Shown: in pieces, positions 42,540 to 51,393 of the stretch
Layout: each line of letters opens with the position of its first letter
Numbering within the stretch: position 1 is the first letter of the stretch
Assembly: GCF_003589925.1 (NCBI RefSeq)
Contig: NZ_CP032382.1
Coordinates: forward strand, 4,278,001-4,342,000
From: Chryseolinea soli
Lineage (GTDB): Bacteria; Bacteroidota; Bacteroidia; Cytophagales; Cyclobacteriaceae
DNA length: 64,000 nt
Direction: 5' to 3'
Position numbers and translations under genes: made by a program
The notes under the pieces: generated by a model
Database searches by the model: none
Seen by the model: the letters and a program-made list of their open reading frames with translations, nothing else
Told to the model about the DNA's origin: nothing

Positions 42540-43733
42540 ATGGTAAGCGTAGCAGAAGCCGCCTCGGTCGTTTTTTCAAATCTGTTCCAACCCGCCACCA
42601 CGTCCGTTTCCCTCACGGACGCCGTGAACAAGGTGCTGGCCGAACGCATCACGGCCGACCGCGACTTCCCACCCTTCGACCGCGTGGCCATGGACGGCAT
42701 CGCCATCCGCCGCGATGCGTGGAAGATGGGGCAGCGCACTTTTCCATTGGAGGCCGTGCAGGCTGCCGGTGAGCCCCGTAAAACATTAAAAGGAAAAACA
42801 AACGCTATCGAAGTAATGACCGGCGCACCGATGCCGGCAGGAACTGACGTGGTGATCCGGTATGAAGACCTTCGCATAGAGGATGCGACAGCGCACGTCA
42901 CTTCAGAGATGGCCGCCGACAATGCATTCATTCACCGGCAAGCCGTCGACGCCGAGAAAGACAGTGTGTTACTGGAGCCCGGCATACTTTTATCATCCGC
43001 TGAAATTGCTTTGCTGGCTTCGGTCGGTAAAAGCCGCGTGAAGGTTTATGTATTCCCCAAGGCAGCCATCATCTCCACGGGCGACGAGTTGGTGCACATC
43101 GATGACATCCCCCTTCCGCATCAGATCCGCCGTTCGAATACCTACGCTCTGCAAGCCGCGATGAAGACGCTGGGTTGGGAGGGTGCGATCCATCATTTGA
43201 AGGATGACAAAGCATCGATGATCGAAGGCCTGAAGAAGATCGCCCAGACCGCCGAGGTCCTGATCTTATCGGGCGGTGTCTCCAAGGGGAAATTTGATTT
43301 TGTGCCCGACGCCCTGGAGGCGTTGGGGGTGAAGAAACTTTTTCACCAGGTGAGCCAGCGGCCGGGTAAGCCTTTTTGGTTTGGTGTTTCCGGTGCGGGG
43401 CTAACGGTGTTTGCGCTGCCGGGCAACCCGGTGTCTACCTACATGTGTTTTTATCGCTATATCCGGCCGTGGGTGATGAAGAGTTTGAAGACGTCAACCG
43501 ATTTATTGTATGCGGTGTTGGCGGCGGATTTCTCGTTCGCACCATCGCTCACCTACTTTTTGCAGGTGACGGTAAAAAATGAAAATGGAAAACTGATGGC
43601 CTATCCCGACGCGGGTGGTGGCTCGGGTGATTTTGCCAACTTGAAAAACGTTACCGGTTTCCTGGAATTGCCGGCCACAGCATCCGTTTTTAAGGCGGGC
43701 GAAACTTTTCCGTATATTCCCTTCCGGCAATAA
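42540..43733 (+). CDS. moeA: Molybdopterin molybdenumtransferase
   Basis: Inserts molybdate into adenylylated molybdopterin. 397 aa from the ATG at 42540 (MVSVAEAASV); a longer frame would run through moaC and is rejected. FDRVAMDGIAIR, GAPMPAGTDVVIRYED, the MoCF region STGDEL, SGGVSKGKFDFVPDALE and FALPGNPVSTYMCF are all present. The first domain is a little divergent (AMDGIA for the usual SAMDGYA). Divergent from moaC. Confidence 0.93.
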   Translation: MVSVAEAASVVFSNLFQPATTSVSLTDAVNKVLAERITADRDFPPFDRVAMDGIAIRRDAWKMGQRTFPLEAVQAAGEPRKTLKGKTNAIEVMTGAPMPAGTDVVIRYEDLRIEDATAHVTSEMAADNAFIHRQAVDAEKDSVLLEPGILLSSAEIALLASVGKSRVKVYVFPKAAIISTGDELVHIDDIPLPHQIRRSNTYALQAAMKTLGWEGAIHHLKDDKASMIEGLKKIAQTAEVLILSGGVSKGKFDFVPDALEALGVKKLFHQVSQRPGKPFWFGVSGAGLTVFALPGNPVSTYMCFYRYIRPWVMKSLKTSTDLLYAVLAADFSFAPSLTYFLQVTVKNENGKLMAYPDAGGGSGDFANLKNVTGFLELPATASVFKAGETFPYIPFRQ

Positions 43734-43763
43734 ACACCAACCCTCTCTTTACCCGCGCCGGCT

Positions 43764-44891
43764 ATGATGACGATTCTTTTCGCGCCCGATAAATTCAAAG
43801 GCTCACTCCATGCCGCGCAGGTTTGCCAGGCCATGGAAGAGGGCATGCGCGAAGGCGGTTTCAATTTCCACGCGCTCCATTTGCCCATGGCCGATGGCGG
43901 CGAGGGAACCTGCGACATGCTCACCCATTTCAGCCACGGGCAAAAAATAAGCGTACCCGTCTCCGGCCCGCGCCTCCAACCCATGCCCGCAACGTATGGC
44001 ATATCCGGCGACGGCACCACAGCCTTCATCGAGATGGCCGCCGCTTCGGGTTTGCAATGGCTCAAGCCGGGAGAACGAAATCCGCTGGAGACCTCGACAC
44101 GTGGTACAGGGCAATTGATCCATCATGCGATCGGCGAGGGCATCACAAAGGTGATCCTCGGCATTGGCGGCAGTGCCACCAACGATGCGGGCATGGGCAT
44201 GCTGGATGCCCTGGGGATTATCTTTCTCAATGCACAGGGTGAGCGGTTGTTGCCCGTGGGAAAAAATCTGATTCATGTACACCGCATCGATGCTTCACAC
44301 ATCGACCCGACCCTAAAGAAAATTACCTTCACCGCCCTCTGTGACGTGAACAATCCCTTGTATGGCCCGGAAGGAGCCGCACAGATCTTTGGTCCCCAAA
44401 AAGGTGCCGACGCAACGGCGGTCGCTTGCCTGGACGACGGCCTGCGCAATTTTGCGGCCGTGGTAGAGCGCCAGCTTGGGGTGGACATTAACTTTCCCGG
44501 CGCCGGGGCGGGCGGCGGGATTGGGGCGGGAGCGAGGGCTTTTTTGAATATCAACTTTCAGCCGGGCATCGATTTTTTGAAATCCTTTGTGAAACTGGAA
44601 GAGAAGGTGGCCCAAAGCCACATCATTTTTACGGGCGAAGGAAAAGTGGACCACCAGACGCTGTATGGCAAGGTGGTGAAAGGCGTCTCGGAACTGGCCG
44701 TAAAACACAGCAAGCCCTTGTTCATCCTGGCCGGAACGTCCGACCTGACCCCGGCCGAACTGCTGGAACTGGGCGCCGTGAAAGTGGTGGACCTGGTCAA
44801 TCAAACTACTTCCGAAAAGGAGGCCATGCACCATGCCTTTTCGCTGATCCGGCAGCGGATCAAAGAAGAAATTATTCCGCTTTTTCTTTAG
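43764..44891 (+). CDS. Glycerate kinase (GarK/GlxK type)
   Basis: Phosphorylates glycerate to 2-phosphoglycerate (or 3-). Family blocks: APDKFKGSLHA at the start, PMADGGEGT, RGTGQLIHHAIGEG, the glycine loop GIGGSATNDAGMGML at ~137-151, and FTGEGKVDHQTLYGK near 290. 375 aa is normal. It lies 30 bp after moeA on the same strand and may be co-transcribed, though no functional link is known. No tartronate or glyoxylate genes are close. Confidence 0.92.
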   Translation: MMTILFAPDKFKGSLHAAQVCQAMEEGMREGGFNFHALHLPMADGGEGTCDMLTHFSHGQKISVPVSGPRLQPMPATYGISGDGTTAFIEMAAASGLQWLKPGERNPLETSTRGTGQLIHHAIGEGITKVILGIGGSATNDAGMGMLDALGIIFLNAQGERLLPVGKNLIHVHRIDASHIDPTLKKITFTALCDVNNPLYGPEGAAQIFGPQKGADATAVACLDDGLRNFAAVVERQLGVDINFPGAGAGGGIGAGARAFLNINFQPGIDFLKSFVKLEEKVAQSHIIFTGEGKVDHQTLYGKVVKGVSELAVKHSKPLFILAGTSDLTPAELLELGAVKVVDLVNQTTSEKEAMHHAFSLIRQRIKEEIIPLFL

Positions 44892-44993
44892 CCCTCAGCG
44901 CCTTAACTTTGGCCCCTTATCCCACTGGGAGGGAACGGAAAACCCCGTTTTTAAGCATCCTGAATTCATTTTTAAAAAATAATACGACGATCC

Positions 44994-46325
44994 ATGTTCG
45001 ATAATTTAAGTCTTAAGCTGGATAAAGCCTTTCAGAGCCTGAAAGGACAGGGAAGGATCAGTGAAATTAACGTGGCCACCACGATCAAGGAAATCCGCAA
45101 GGCGCTCATCGACGCCGACGTGAACTATAAGGTCGCCAAGGAAGTCACCGACGAGATCCGCGACAAGGCCATGGGCCAGGACGTGCTCACGGCCATTTCG
45201 CCCGGCCAGTTGCTGGTGAAGATCACCAACGACGAGCTGACGGCCCTCATGGGCGGTCAAAGCGAGGACATTAAAATTGAAGGAAGCCCGGCCGTCATTC
45301 TCATTGCCGGTTTGCAAGGTTCGGGTAAAACCACATTCTCCGGAAAGCTGGCCAACTATCTCAAAAAGCAAGGCCGCTCCGTCATGCTCACCGCCTGCGA
45401 TATCTATCGTCCCGCCGCCATCGACCAGTTGAAAGTATTGGGCGAACAAGTGGGCGTGGAAGTTTATGCCGAGCCTGAAAACAAAGACGCCGTAAAGATC
45501 GCCAAGGCGGCCATTGAGCACGCCAAGAAAAATAACCATCGCATCGTGATCGTCGATACCGCCGGCCGTTTGGCGGTGGATGAAGAAATGATGGATGAGA
45601 TCGCCCGTTTGAAGGCCGCCCTCAATCCTTCCGAAACTTTGTTTGTGGTCGACTCCATGACCGGTCAGGATGCTGTGAACACGGCCAAGGCCTTTAACGA
45701 CCGCCTCAATTTCGATGGCGTGGTGCTCACCAAATTGGATGGTGATACCCGCGGGGGTGCTGCGCTTTCCATCCGCCGCGTGGTGGACAAGCCCATCAAG
45801 TTTATGAGCCTCGGCGAAAAGATGGAAGCCATCGACCGCTTCTATCCCGAACGTATGGCCAGCCGGATCCTGGGCATGGGCGACGTGGTGTCGCTGGTGG
45901 AAAAAGCACAGGAAGTATTCGACCAGGAAGAAGCGGCCCGCCTCAACAAAAAGATCCGTAAAAATCAGTTCGACTTCAACGACTTCCTGTCGCAATTGGA
46001 ACAGGTGAAGAAGATGGGAAATATGAAAGACCTGTTGGGCATGATCCCCGGCATGGGCAAAGCCATCAAAGACGTCGACATCGATGACAACTCTTTCAAA
46101 CCCATCGAGGCCATCATCCGCTCCATGACGTTGCAGGAGCGCGAGAATCCGGACATCCTCAACAGCAGTCGCAAGAACCGTATTGCCGCGGGCAGTGGCA
46201 CGACGGTGCAGCAGGTCAATCAACTGTTAAAACAGTTTGGCGACATGCGCAAACTGATGAAGACCATGAATAAAATGGGCGGCGGCAAGCGCGCACTTTC
46301 AGCGTTGAATCCGTTCGGTCGATAA
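44994..46325 (+). CDS. ffh: Signal recognition particle protein
   Basis: 443 aa. The N domain (1-95) is followed by the GTPase with LQGSGKTTFSGKLA at ~109-122, DTAGRLAVDEE at ~190-200, TKLDGDTRGGAALS, and the M domain (~300-443) rich in Met (IPGMGKAIKDV, MKTMNKMGGGK) that binds 4.5S RNA and signal peptides. It targets nascent membrane proteins to FtsY and the translocon. Monocistronic. No SRP RNA is recognised nearby, including in the 320-bp gap that follows. Confidence 0.97.
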   Translation: MFDNLSLKLDKAFQSLKGQGRISEINVATTIKEIRKALIDADVNYKVAKEVTDEIRDKAMGQDVLTAISPGQLLVKITNDELTALMGGQSEDIKIEGSPAVILIAGLQGSGKTTFSGKLANYLKKQGRSVMLTACDIYRPAAIDQLKVLGEQVGVEVYAEPENKDAVKIAKAAIEHAKKNNHRIVIVDTAGRLAVDEEMMDEIARLKAALNPSETLFVVDSMTGQDAVNTAKAFNDRLNFDGVVLTKLDGDTRGGAALSIRRVVDKPIKFMSLGEKMEAIDRFYPERMASRILGMGDVVSLVEKAQEVFDQEEAARLNKKIRKNQFDFNDFLSQLEQVKKMGNMKDLLGMIPGMGKAIKDVDIDDNSFKPIEAIIRSMTLQERENPDILNSSRKNRIAAGSGTTVQQVNQLLKQFGDMRKLMKTMNKMGGGKRALSALNPFGR

Positions 46326-46645
46326 CCGCAAATTTTCCAAAACGATCATCCCAAACCAAAGGCTTTGGTTCAGCTTTTTGTTGTGCAACGCCATAGGCTT
46401 TCCAGACGAATAGCGGTGAAATTACTGCCGTTCAATACGTTAGAAAGAATCCGGATAACGGCCGGGTTGCGGTGTTAATTTTTCTGAAAAATTTACCCGA
46501 AGGATACAAACCAAACCGGCAATATCACCGTTCTTACAGTAGTTTACAGGTTGTTATATAAATTAGAGAAAATGCCCCGACTACTCGGGGCATTTTTACG
46601 TATACACAACATCGTAAAACACTTTAAACCAAACTTAAACAACGT
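46326..46645. other. 320-bp intergenic region with terminator; possible small RNA
   Basis: No ORF is credible. AACCAA...TTGGTT (46354-46370) is a short hairpin after ffh. A strong terminator (46571-46594) sits 245 bp after ffh and 50 bp before the DUF2911 gene start. The stretch between may be a long ffh 3' UTR, a leader with attenuator, or an independent small RNA. Confidence 0.45.
46571..46594 (+). terminator. Intrinsic terminator
   Basis: AATGCCCCGA/TCGGGGCATT, 10-bp stem, 4-nt loop CTAC, followed by TTTA. It lies upstream of the DUF2911 gene, not directly after ffh. Confidence 0.85.
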
Positions 46646-47149
46646 ATGAAAAGAATTACATTTCTGATGGTGGCCCTGGCAACCGTTTTCACCACTGCAT
46701 TTGCCCAGGATAAACCCGCCAGCCCCCAGGCCACTGTGGAAGGCAAAGTCGGAGCCGCCAATGTAAAGATCGTTTATTGTCAACCCTCAGCCCGCGGCCG
46801 CAAGATCATGGGCGGCCTTGTTCCCTTCGGTGAAGTGTGGAGAACCGGTGCTAACGACGCGACGACCATTGAATTCGACAAGCCTGTAAAACTCGAAGGC
46901 AAAGACCTGCCTGCCGGCAAATATGCCCTCTTCACCATCCCTGGTGAAAATGAGTGGACCATCATCATCAACAAAGACGCAAAACAATGGGGCGCTTACA
47001 GCTACAAGGATAAAGACGATGTGCTGCGCGTGACGGTGAAACCCACCAAAACTTCGGCTGCCGTTGAAACGTTCAACATCGCCCTCGGCAAAGACGAAGT
47101 GCAATTGAAATGGGAGAATACCGCTGTTGCCTTCAAAGTGAAAGGTTAA
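46646..47149 (+). CDS. DUF2911 domain secreted protein
   Basis: 167 aa. A signal peptide (1-20, ...TTAFAQ) is followed by the DUF2911 domain with VKIVYCQPSARGRKIMGGLVPFG-type text (residues ~40-62), VWRTGANDATTIEF and DLPAGKYALFTIPGENEW. These motifs are characteristic of Bacteroidota/Planctomycete DUF2911 proteins, probably periplasmic. Function is unknown. A strong terminator follows at 47171, so it is monocistronic. Confidence 0.93.
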   Translation: MKRITFLMVALATVFTTAFAQDKPASPQATVEGKVGAANVKIVYCQPSARGRKIMGGLVPFGEVWRTGANDATTIEFDKPVKLEGKDLPAGKYALFTIPGENEWTIIINKDAKQWGAYSYKDKDDVLRVTVKPTKTSAAVETFNIALGKDEVQLKWENTAVAFKVKG

Positions 47150-47170
47150 CATCTTCTTATAAATATTAAA

Positions 47171-47194
47171 AAAGCCCTGCACTGGCAGGGCTTT
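47171..47194 (+). terminator. Intrinsic terminator of the DUF2911 gene
   Basis: AAAGCCCTGC/GCAGGGCTTT, 10-bp stem, 4-nt loop, T6-run. It lies 21 bp after the stop. Confidence 0.92.
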
Positions 47195-47232
47195 TTTATT
47201 TTCCGCATATTGGCATCCCTTACCATGCCGCC

Positions 47233-47682
47233 ATGTATATTCTAGGACGTTACGACCGGGTTGACTTACCCTTGCTGGGGCTGAAAAATATTCACGCGAA
47301 GGTGGATACCGGGGCCTTCACTTCCAGCCTCCATTGTCACCGGGCCGAAGTGATCGACGGCGTACTTGAATTTATTCTATTGGATGAAGAGCATCCGGAA
47401 TTTACGGGAATGAAGTTTACCTTCCGCGAATTCGAGGAGCGCATGATCAAAAATTCCTTTGGTGAAGTCGAGCGCCGGTTTGTGATCCACACCACGCTCA
47501 AAATTTTTAACGAAGAGATAACGACCGAGTTCTCGCTCAGCAACCGGGGTTCTCTTAAATTTCCGATCCTGATCGGGCGGAAGATCCTGCGAAACCGCTT
47601 TCTCATCGACGTGACCAAAAAGAACCTTTCCTACCAGGAAAAACGCCGGCAGCGCCGGGCGCAAAAGAGTAAAAATCGATAA
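47233..47682 (+). CDS. RimB-like (Zn_protease/retropepsin-like) protein
   Basis: 149 aa. [14 protein letters not shown] leads into [13 protein letters not shown] with the Asp-Thr-Gly triad at 25-27, then [21 protein letters not shown]. These are the marks of the family annotated as ATP-dependent zinc protease (RimB in Pseudomonas), whose fold resembles retroviral aspartic proteases. The C-terminus is very basic ([11 protein letters not shown]). The next gene is a RimK ligase. In Pseudomonas, RimB removes glutamate tails that RimK adds to ribosomal protein S6 (family knowledge). Here the same role is inferred. Confidence 0.85.
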   Translation: MYILGRYDRVDLPLLGLKNIHAKVDTGAFTSSLHCHRAEVIDGVLEFILLDEEHPEFTGMKFTFREFEERMIKNSFGEVERRFVIHTTLKIFNEEITTEFSLSNRGSLKFPILIGRKILRNRFLIDVTKKNLSYQEKRRQRRAQKSKNR

Positions 47683-47705
47683 CGCGTAAAGCAAACCAGT
47701 CTCTC

Positions 47706-48614
47706 ATGAACATCGCCATATTGTCGAGAAACGCCAAGCTGTATTCTACCCGCCGTCTCAAGGCGGCCGGGGAGGCGCGTGGCCATAAGGTTGAGATCAT
47801 CGACCACATGAAGTGCGTTCTTTTTATCGAAAAGAGAAACCCCGTAGTGCTTTACCAGGGACGACGCCTCGACTACTTCGACGCCATCATCCCACGCATC
47901 GGCGCGTCGGTCACTTTCTACGGTGCCGCGGTGGTGCGGCAGTTTGAAATGATGAAGGTGTTCACGGCCGTAGAGTCGCAGGCCCTCATCCGCTCGCGCG
48001 ACAAGCTGCGCAGCCTGCAGATCCTTTCGCGCGCAGGGTTGGGGTTGCCCAAGACGATCTTCATGGACTACTCCCGTGAAACGGAAGGCATTATCGAAGC
48101 CGTGGGCGGTGCACCGGTGGTGATCAAACTGCTGGAAGGCACACAAGGTTTGGGTGTAGTGCTGGCCGAAAACAAAAAGGCCGCCAAGTCGGTGATCGAG
48201 GCTTTTCACGGGCTGCATGCCCGCATCATCGTACAGGAATTTATCAAAGAGGCCAAAGGTGCCGACATCCGCGCGTTCGTCGTGAACGGCGAAGTGGTGG
48301 GTGCCATGCGCCGGCAGGCCAAGGAAGGGGAGTTCCGTTCCAACCTGCACCGCGGCGGCACCGCCAAGGTGGTGAAGCTGGGCCGCGCCGAAAAAGTGGC
48401 GGCCATCACTGCCGCTAAAAAAATGGGTCTTGACGTGGCCGGTGTGGATATGCTACCTTCGGCTCGCGGGCCACTCATCCTGGAGGTGAACTCATCCCCC
48501 GGACTGGAGGGCATCGAAGGCGCCACCAAGGTGGACATCGCTGGGAAGATTTTTCAGTATATTGAGAAAAATGCGGGGAAGAAGAAGATACAGAAGGATA
48601 AAATTAACGCATGA
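47706..48614 (+). CDS. rimK: RimK-type ATP-grasp ligase
   Basis: 302 aa. ATP-grasp core: [17 protein letters not shown] in the N-terminal domain, the ATP lid [19 protein letters not shown] at ~140-158, [31 protein letters not shown] and [23 protein letters not shown] with the metal-binding Glu/Asn. It adds glutamate residues to a C-terminus (S6 in E. coli). The gene follows the RimB-like gene by 23 bp and precedes an AstE/aspartoacylase-like gene by 21 bp: a three-gene module. Confidence 0.93.
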   Translation: MNIAILSRNAKLYSTRRLKAAGEARGHKVEIIDHMKCVLFIEKRNPVVLYQGRRLDYFDAIIPRIGASVTFYGAAVVRQFEMMKVFTAVESQALIRSRDKLRSLQILSRAGLGLPKTIFMDYSRETEGIIEAVGGAPVVIKLLEGTQGLGVVLAENKKAAKSVIEAFHGLHARIIVQEFIKEAKGADIRAFVVNGEVVGAMRRQAKEGEFRSNLHRGGTAKVVKLGRAEKVAAITAAKKMGLDVAGVDMLPSARGPLILEVNSSPGLEGIEGATKVDIAGKIFQYIEKNAGKKKIQKDKINA

Positions 48615-48635
48615 TTTCACATACCCTTATCACCA

Positions 48636-49610
48636 TTGCGTAAGATCGTCATAGCCGGGCAAGAGATCCTGCCCGGGGAATTCAAGGAAATAGACATCAA
48701 CATTGCAAGGCTTCCTTCGCATACCGTGATCGACACGCCCATCTACGTGTCGCGGGGCGTGGAAGAAGGCCCGGTGCTGGCCCTCACGGCCGGTATGCAC
48801 GGCGACGAGATCAACGGCATGGAGATCGTGCGCCGCATGCTCGACAGCGGCCTGCACAAACCCAAGCGTGGCGTCACCATCTGCATGCCCATCGTGAACA
48901 TGTACGGCTTCCTCAACTACTCGCGCGACGTGCCCGATGGCAAGGACATCAACCGGTCGTTCCCCGGAAACAAATCGGGGTCGCTGGCCAGCCGTGTGGC
49001 CTATCACCTCATGCACGACGTTATCCCCCTTATCGACATCGGCATCGACTTTCATACCGGAGGCGCCATGCGCGCCAACTACCCCCAGGTGCGGGCCGTG
49101 TTGCGACACGAAACCAACCTGAAACTCGCCGAAGCTTTTCATGCCCCGTTCACCATCGATGCCCCGTACCGCCCCAACTCCCTGCGCAAAGAAGCCGCGC
49201 GCCGAGGCAAATACATCATCGTGTACGAAGGTGGCGAGTCGCTGCGCTTTGATCAGCAGGCGATCGAAATCGGTATTGCCGGCACACTGCGCGTCATGAA
49301 ACACCTGAACATGATCGACGTGGCGCCCGAGGCAACGGACGAGAACCGGATCGTCTGGAACACGAGTTGGATCCGCGCGCACCACGCGGGCCTGTTTCAA
49401 CCCAACGTGAAGTGCGGGCAACTGGTGCACAAAGGCGAGTGGGTGGGAACCATTACCGACCCTTTCGGGGAATTCAAAGAAGAAGTGATGGCACCGGAGA
49501 CAGCGTTTGTCATCGGCCTCAACAACATACCCGTCATCAATGCGGGAGATGCCCTCATGCACCTGGGCATGGACAATTTTTGTAAACTCGACCAGCCCGC
49601 CGACGACTAG
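48636..49610 (+). CDS. Succinylglutamate desuccinylase/aspartoacylase-family zinc deacylase
   Basis: 324 aa from TTG at 48636 (MRKIVIAGQE). The zinc site includes MHGDEINGMEIVRRM with His55 and Glu58 and IDFHTGG with His140. NRSFPGNKSGS is the substrate loop. The C-terminal third is a beta-rich domain ending in ...MDNFCKLDQPADD. The family removes N-acyl groups or trims peptide-like ends. Immediate linkage to RimB and RimK suggests that it modifies a glutamate-tailed product, but the substrate is not known. Confidence 0.88.
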   Translation: MRKIVIAGQEILPGEFKEIDINIARLPSHTVIDTPIYVSRGVEEGPVLALTAGMHGDEINGMEIVRRMLDSGLHKPKRGVTICMPIVNMYGFLNYSRDVPDGKDINRSFPGNKSGSLASRVAYHLMHDVIPLIDIGIDFHTGGAMRANYPQVRAVLRHETNLKLAEAFHAPFTIDAPYRPNSLRKEAARRGKYIIVYEGGESLRFDQQAIEIGIAGTLRVMKHLNMIDVAPEATDENRIVWNTSWIRAHHAGLFQPNVKCGQLVHKGEWVGTITDPFGEFKEEVMAPETAFVIGLNNIPVINAGDALMHLGMDNFCKLDQPADD

Positions 49611-49660
49611 GTAACTTTCGTTACACGGCGGTGTTAGGGAAGTGAAGTAAATGAAACAGC

Positions 49661-50230
49661 GTGGAAAACTTTCTGGATCAATACGGGTACATTGCTTTAA
49701 TCATCGGAACCTTCTTTGAGGGCGAGACCGCTATCCTCGTGGCTTCGTCGCTCATTCACCAAGGCTTGTTCGAAGCGCCTTACACGATCCTCTTCGGGTT
49801 TGCCGGTTCGTTTGTGAGCGACTGGCTCTATTACACCATCGGCCGGTTGAATGGGAAATACTTTGTTGAGAAACGCCCGGCGTTAAAAGAAAAGCTGACA
49901 CCTGTTCGACAATTCTTCGATACTCACAAAATACAAATATTGTTTTCGTACCGGTTCCTCTATGGCTTCCGGGTCATCATTCCCATCGTGATCGGTATGA
50001 GCAACATCCGTCCCGCGCAATATTTGTTCTACAGTTTGTTGAGTGGGCTCATCTGGTCGTCGACCGTGAATGCCGTGGGCTATTCCATCGGCCGGTTCCT
50101 GGATATCAAGACGTCTGTGTTTGAAGACAACCTGCTCTTCATCGTGCTGGGCTTTGCATGCTTTGGATTGATGATCGGGTTTGCTGTAAAGCATTTCGCC
50201 GAGCGCAAAATGCACGTTAGCGGAAAGTAA
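49661..50230 (+). CDS. DedA family membrane protein
   Basis: 189 aa from GTG at 49661 (MENFLDQYGY). DedA marks: FFEGETAIL near 18-26 in the first reentrant hairpin, FVSDWLYYTIGR with the conserved Gly/Arg, and RFLYGFRVIIPIVIGMS at ~97-113. About five membrane segments. DedA proteins are lipid scramblases or flippases, some for undecaprenyl phosphate (family knowledge). The C-terminal tail is basic. It lies 50 bp after the deacylase gene; co-transcription is possible. Confidence 0.9.
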   Translation: MENFLDQYGYIALIIGTFFEGETAILVASSLIHQGLFEAPYTILFGFAGSFVSDWLYYTIGRLNGKYFVEKRPALKEKLTPVRQFFDTHKIQILFSYRFLYGFRVIIPIVIGMSNIRPAQYLFYSLLSGLIWSSTVNAVGYSIGRFLDIKTSVFEDNLLFIVLGFACFGLMIGFAVKHFAERKMHVSGK

Positions 50231-50286
50231 AAACGATCCAAGGGTTCACACCGGAAGCGTGACGATTACCGGTCGAAGAAGGACGA

Positions 50287-51099
50287 TTAAGGATTTGCTA
50301 CGGCAGGCTTCTGGATGCGGATGAGGAATGCCTTCGGCCAATTCTTTCCCGTCACCAGGAATGCTTTGGAATTAACATCGTAGGCGATGCCATTCAAATA
50401 ATCAATGTTGGGATACATCCGCCGCACTTCTTCGGTGAGCGGCGAAAGGTCCACTCTCCCCACAACTTTTCCGGAAGCGGCGTCGATCTTCACGATCCAG
50501 GAGGTTTCATAGACGTTGGCATAGATATACCCGTCCACATACTCCAGCTCGTTCACGTTCTTCAGCTTCTGGCCTTCGTTGGTGACGGTCAACGTGCGCA
50601 CTACACTCAGGTTGGCGGTGTCGAGGTAGGTCAGTTTTTCTGTGCCGTCGCTCATGATCAGGTTTTTGTTGTCATGCGTCATGCCCCAGCCTTCGGCGTT
50701 GCTGAACTTGAACTCACCGATTTGTTTATAGGTCGTGGCGTTGTAGATGAACCCGACCCCAGTGCGATAAGTAAGCTGATACAATTTATTGTTGATGACC
50801 GAAATGCCTTCGCCAAAGTACTGCCCGTCGAGCACGATCTTTTTGGTGTGGACGCCCGTTCCCGGGTCCACCTCGGCCACCCACGATTTTCCGTTCAGGC
50901 CGGTGCTTTCCAGCACTTTTCCCTTATCGATCAGCAACCCCTCCGTATAGGCTTCCTGGTCGTGGGGCAGCGTTTTCAGGACGCTGTAGGACAAAGCCAG
51001 GGTGTCCACGGGTGCTTCGGAGTCGGCGTTCGAGTTTTTTGTGCAGGAAGCAGCGAGCAGGAAAAGGAGGGCGGCGGACAGAAAAAGGGAATATTTCAT
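50287..51099 (-). CDS. Glutaminyl-peptide cyclotransferase (plant-type beta-propeller) lipoprotein
   Basis: 270 aa. Lipobox LAASC places the lipidated Cys at residue 19. The propeller repeats include LKTLPHDQEAYTEGLLI, VLESTGLNGKSWVAEVD, KLYQLTYRTGVGFIYN, GWGMTHDNKNLIMSDGTEKL, VNELEYVDGYIYANVYET and YLNGIAYDVNSKAFLVTGKNW. This is the QC type related to papaya enzyme, converting N-terminal Gln to pyroglutamate on exported proteins. T9SS cargo in Bacteroidota often begins with Gln after signal cleavage, as several here do (...AQ|Q), giving a likely physiological substrate. Confidence 0.9.
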   Translation of the reverse strand: MKYSLFLSAALLFLLAASCTKNSNADSEAPVDTLALSYSVLKTLPHDQEAYTEGLLIDKGKVLESTGLNGKSWVAEVDPGTGVHTKKIVLDGQYFGEGISVINNKLYQLTYRTGVGFIYNATTYKQIGEFKFSNAEGWGMTHDNKNLIMSDGTEKLTYLDTANLSVVRTLTVTNEGQKLKNVNELEYVDGYIYANVYETSWIVKIDAASGKVVGRVDLSPLTEEVRRMYPNIDYLNGIAYDVNSKAFLVTGKNWPKAFLIRIQKPAVANP

Positions 51100-51258
51100 G
51101 AAAACACAGCTAATTAAGGTTCGAAAAAACTAAAATTATCACACATCCCCAAAACGCCTTTTCCGGCCTTTTCGTTGGCCGGGCTTATCCTGCGGACCAT
51201 ACGCCGGAAATTCCTTCCAGATCGTTCTTTCGCGGTTTCCACAGTTTGAAAAGCTGGC

Positions 51259-51266
51259 TATATTTG
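51259..51266 (+). promoter_or_regulatory. Candidate -7 element TATATTTG for the PhnD-like gene
   Basis: TATATTTG fits TAnnTTTG exactly and lies 128 bp before the ATG at 51394. A TTTG at 51245-51248 is too near for a standard -33 box. Confidence 0.35.
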
Positions 51267-51393
51267 ATTTTACTGCAGGAAGAACAAGAAGGCCGGGAGA
51301 GTGTTGTCAGCAAGGTGGGATGGCCGATAAATGCTCCCCGAAGGTGCAAAAGCGTTAAGTAAAATTTTAAAAAGACCCCCTAAATCCCTCACC

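Noticed and set aside
46326..46570. 4.5S SRP RNA next to ffh
   Set aside because: The conserved GGAAGGAAGCAGCC-type core is not present.
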